A stretch of DNA of 6,997 nucleotides from Acidilobaceae archaeon. Lineage in GTDB: Archaea; Thermoproteota; Thermoprotei_A; Sulfolobales; Acidilobaceae. Each line of letters begins with the position of its first letter. Positions within the stretch are counted from its first letter, which is position 1. Shown in pieces: positions 6,067 to 6,997 of the stretch. A model generated the notes under the pieces. That model worked only from the letters and a program-made list of their open reading frames with translations, searched no databases and was not told where the DNA came from. The position numbers and the translations under genes are program-made. The stretch covers positions 1 to 6,997 of the forward strand of contig JALWGG010000260.1 in assembly GCA_027013765.1 (NCBI GenBank). The letters are read 5' to 3'.

Positions 6067-6997
6067 ATGCCTAGGTTCCTGATTGCCAGCCTAAGCCCCC
6101 TACCAGGGGAAGTTGTTAAATCCTTTTTCTTACCCTTCCTCCCTGAAGGTATCGAGATCGAGGTTGTAAGCTTATTCGGCAGGCCTAGGGATGAAATGAT
6201 CGAGGTTCTCCGCATGGCCGACATCGTTATAGGCGATTATACATTCCAAATAAGCATCGACAAGGAGATATGCAGGGCAATGAAAAAGGTAAAACTCATT
6301 CAGCAACCCAGCACGGGATTCGATCATATAGATGTTGAGGCATGCAAGGAAATGGGCATACCAGTCGCTAATGCTGGCGGGGCCAACTCTGTCTCCGTCG
6401 CGGAATACACAATCATGGCTGCCCTGGCCCTTCTAAAGAGGATTCCGTATGCACATGAGAGGACTAGAGCAGGAGATTGGCCACAGTGGGAGCTAATGGA
6501 TATGGGGACCTTCGACCTATATGGTAAAACATGGGGTATAATAGGGCTTGGCAGGATAGGCAAGGAGGTTGCAAAGAGGCTCCACAATTGGGGAGTAAAC
6601 ATAATCTATTATGACAAGATCTGGGATAGAGAATTCGAGGATAGATATGGTTTAAGGTACAGGGCCTTGCCAAGGCTGCTTAGAGATTCAGATATAGTCT
6701 CGCTACACCTCCCCCTAACCAAGGAGACCCGCGGCTTCATAGGTGAAGCAGAGCTCAGGGCAATGAAGCCCACTGCAATCCTAATCAACCCCTCCCGTGG
6801 GGAGCTGGTAGACGAGCATGCGCTAGCACGTGCACTACGTGAGGGATGGATTAGTGGAGCAGCTGTGGACGTATATAGTACCGAACCCCCGGGCCCCAGC
6901 CACCCGCTGGTGGAGCTAGCCAGGGAGAACCAGTCGGTGAACATACTCCTAACACCCCATATAGCGGGGGCTAACAGCGATTCTAGGCAACGGATAA
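6067..6997 (+). CDS. D-2-hydroxyacid dehydrogenase, NAD-dependent (C-terminus cut by window edge)
   Basis: 310 codons are present and the frame is still open at the edge; family members are about 310-340 aa, so only a short tail is missing. The enzyme interconverts a 2-oxoacid and its D-2-hydroxyacid using NAD(H). The N-terminal substrate domain includes QQPSTGFDHIDVEACKEMGI (about 83-102) and ANSVSVAEYTIMAALALLKR (about 107-126). The dinucleotide site is GLGRIG (160-165), and Asp183 at the end of the next strand favours NAD over NADP. The expected catalytic trio is complete: Arg244 (NPSRGE), Glu273 (STEPP) and His298 (TPHIAG). Possible members are D-3-phosphoglycerate dehydrogenase (serine synthesis), glyoxylate/hydroxypyruvate reductase or D-lactate dehydrogenase; the sequence does not decide between them. 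No serine-pathway gene is beside it. It has its own TATA element and strong ribosome binding site. Confidence 0.9.
   Translation, partial: MPRFLIASLSPLPGEVVKSFFLPFLPEGIEIEVVSLFGRPRDEMIEVLRMADIVIGDYTFQISIDKEICRAMKKVKLIQQPSTGFDHIDVEACKEMGIPVANAGGANSVSVAEYTIMAALALLKRIPYAHERTRAGDWPQWELMDMGTFDLYGKTWGIIGLGRIGKEVAKRLHNWGVNIIYYDKIWDREFEDRYGLRYRALPRLLRDSDIVSLHLPLTKETRGFIGEAELRAMKPTAILINPSRGELVDEHALARALREGWISGAAVDVYSTEPPGPSHPLVELARENQSVNILLTPHIAGANSDSRQRI

Noticed and set aside
1..6997. CRISPR array, tRNA, insertion sequence or integration site
   Set aside because: No spaced direct repeats, tRNA cloverleaf or T-loop consensus, transposase-like protein or terminal inverted repeats were seen on either strand.

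Overview
The window looks like ordinary chromosome from a hyperthermophilic archaeon of the Thermoproteota (crenarchaea), probably Desulfurococcales-like. The signs are heavy use of AGG/AGA, ATA and CTA codons, GTG and TTG starts, short AT-rich gaps with archaeal TATA elements, GGTG-type ribosome binding sites, and a Thr-rich stalk plus C-terminal membrane anchor typical of crenarchaeal surface proteins. This placement is inference; no rRNA or other taxonomic marker is present.

Layout. Two genes lie on the minus strand at the left: the N-terminal 41 codons of a probable PD-(D/E)xK nuclease cut by the window edge (1-124), and a 565-aa DUF505-like protein that appears to be built from tandem winged-helix units (220-1917). 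A 121-bp divergent promoter region follows. To its right four genes run on the plus strand: a DUF1931-type double histone-fold protein (2039-2503), a class I SAM-dependent methyltransferase (2587-3393), a 784-aa exported double beta-propeller with a Thr/Glu stalk and C-terminal anchor (3583-5937), and a D-2-hydroxyacid dehydrogenase that runs off the right edge (6067-6997).

The gaps between genes are 95, 121, 83, 189 and 129 bp, most with their own TATA-like element, so the genes probably form mostly single-gene transcription units rather than one pathway. The left three genes could share a theme of DNA binding and processing (nuclease, multi-winged-helix protein, double histone fold), with the last two fired from a shared control region. 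The surface protein, methyltransferase and dehydrogenase look functionally unrelated to each other.

I found no tRNA, rRNA, CRISPR array, insertion sequence or phage gene. The most noteworthy items are the double histone fold in a presumed crenarchaeon, the internal repeat architecture of the DUF505-like protein, and the surface protein with about 14 blades and a hexad-repeat stalk.
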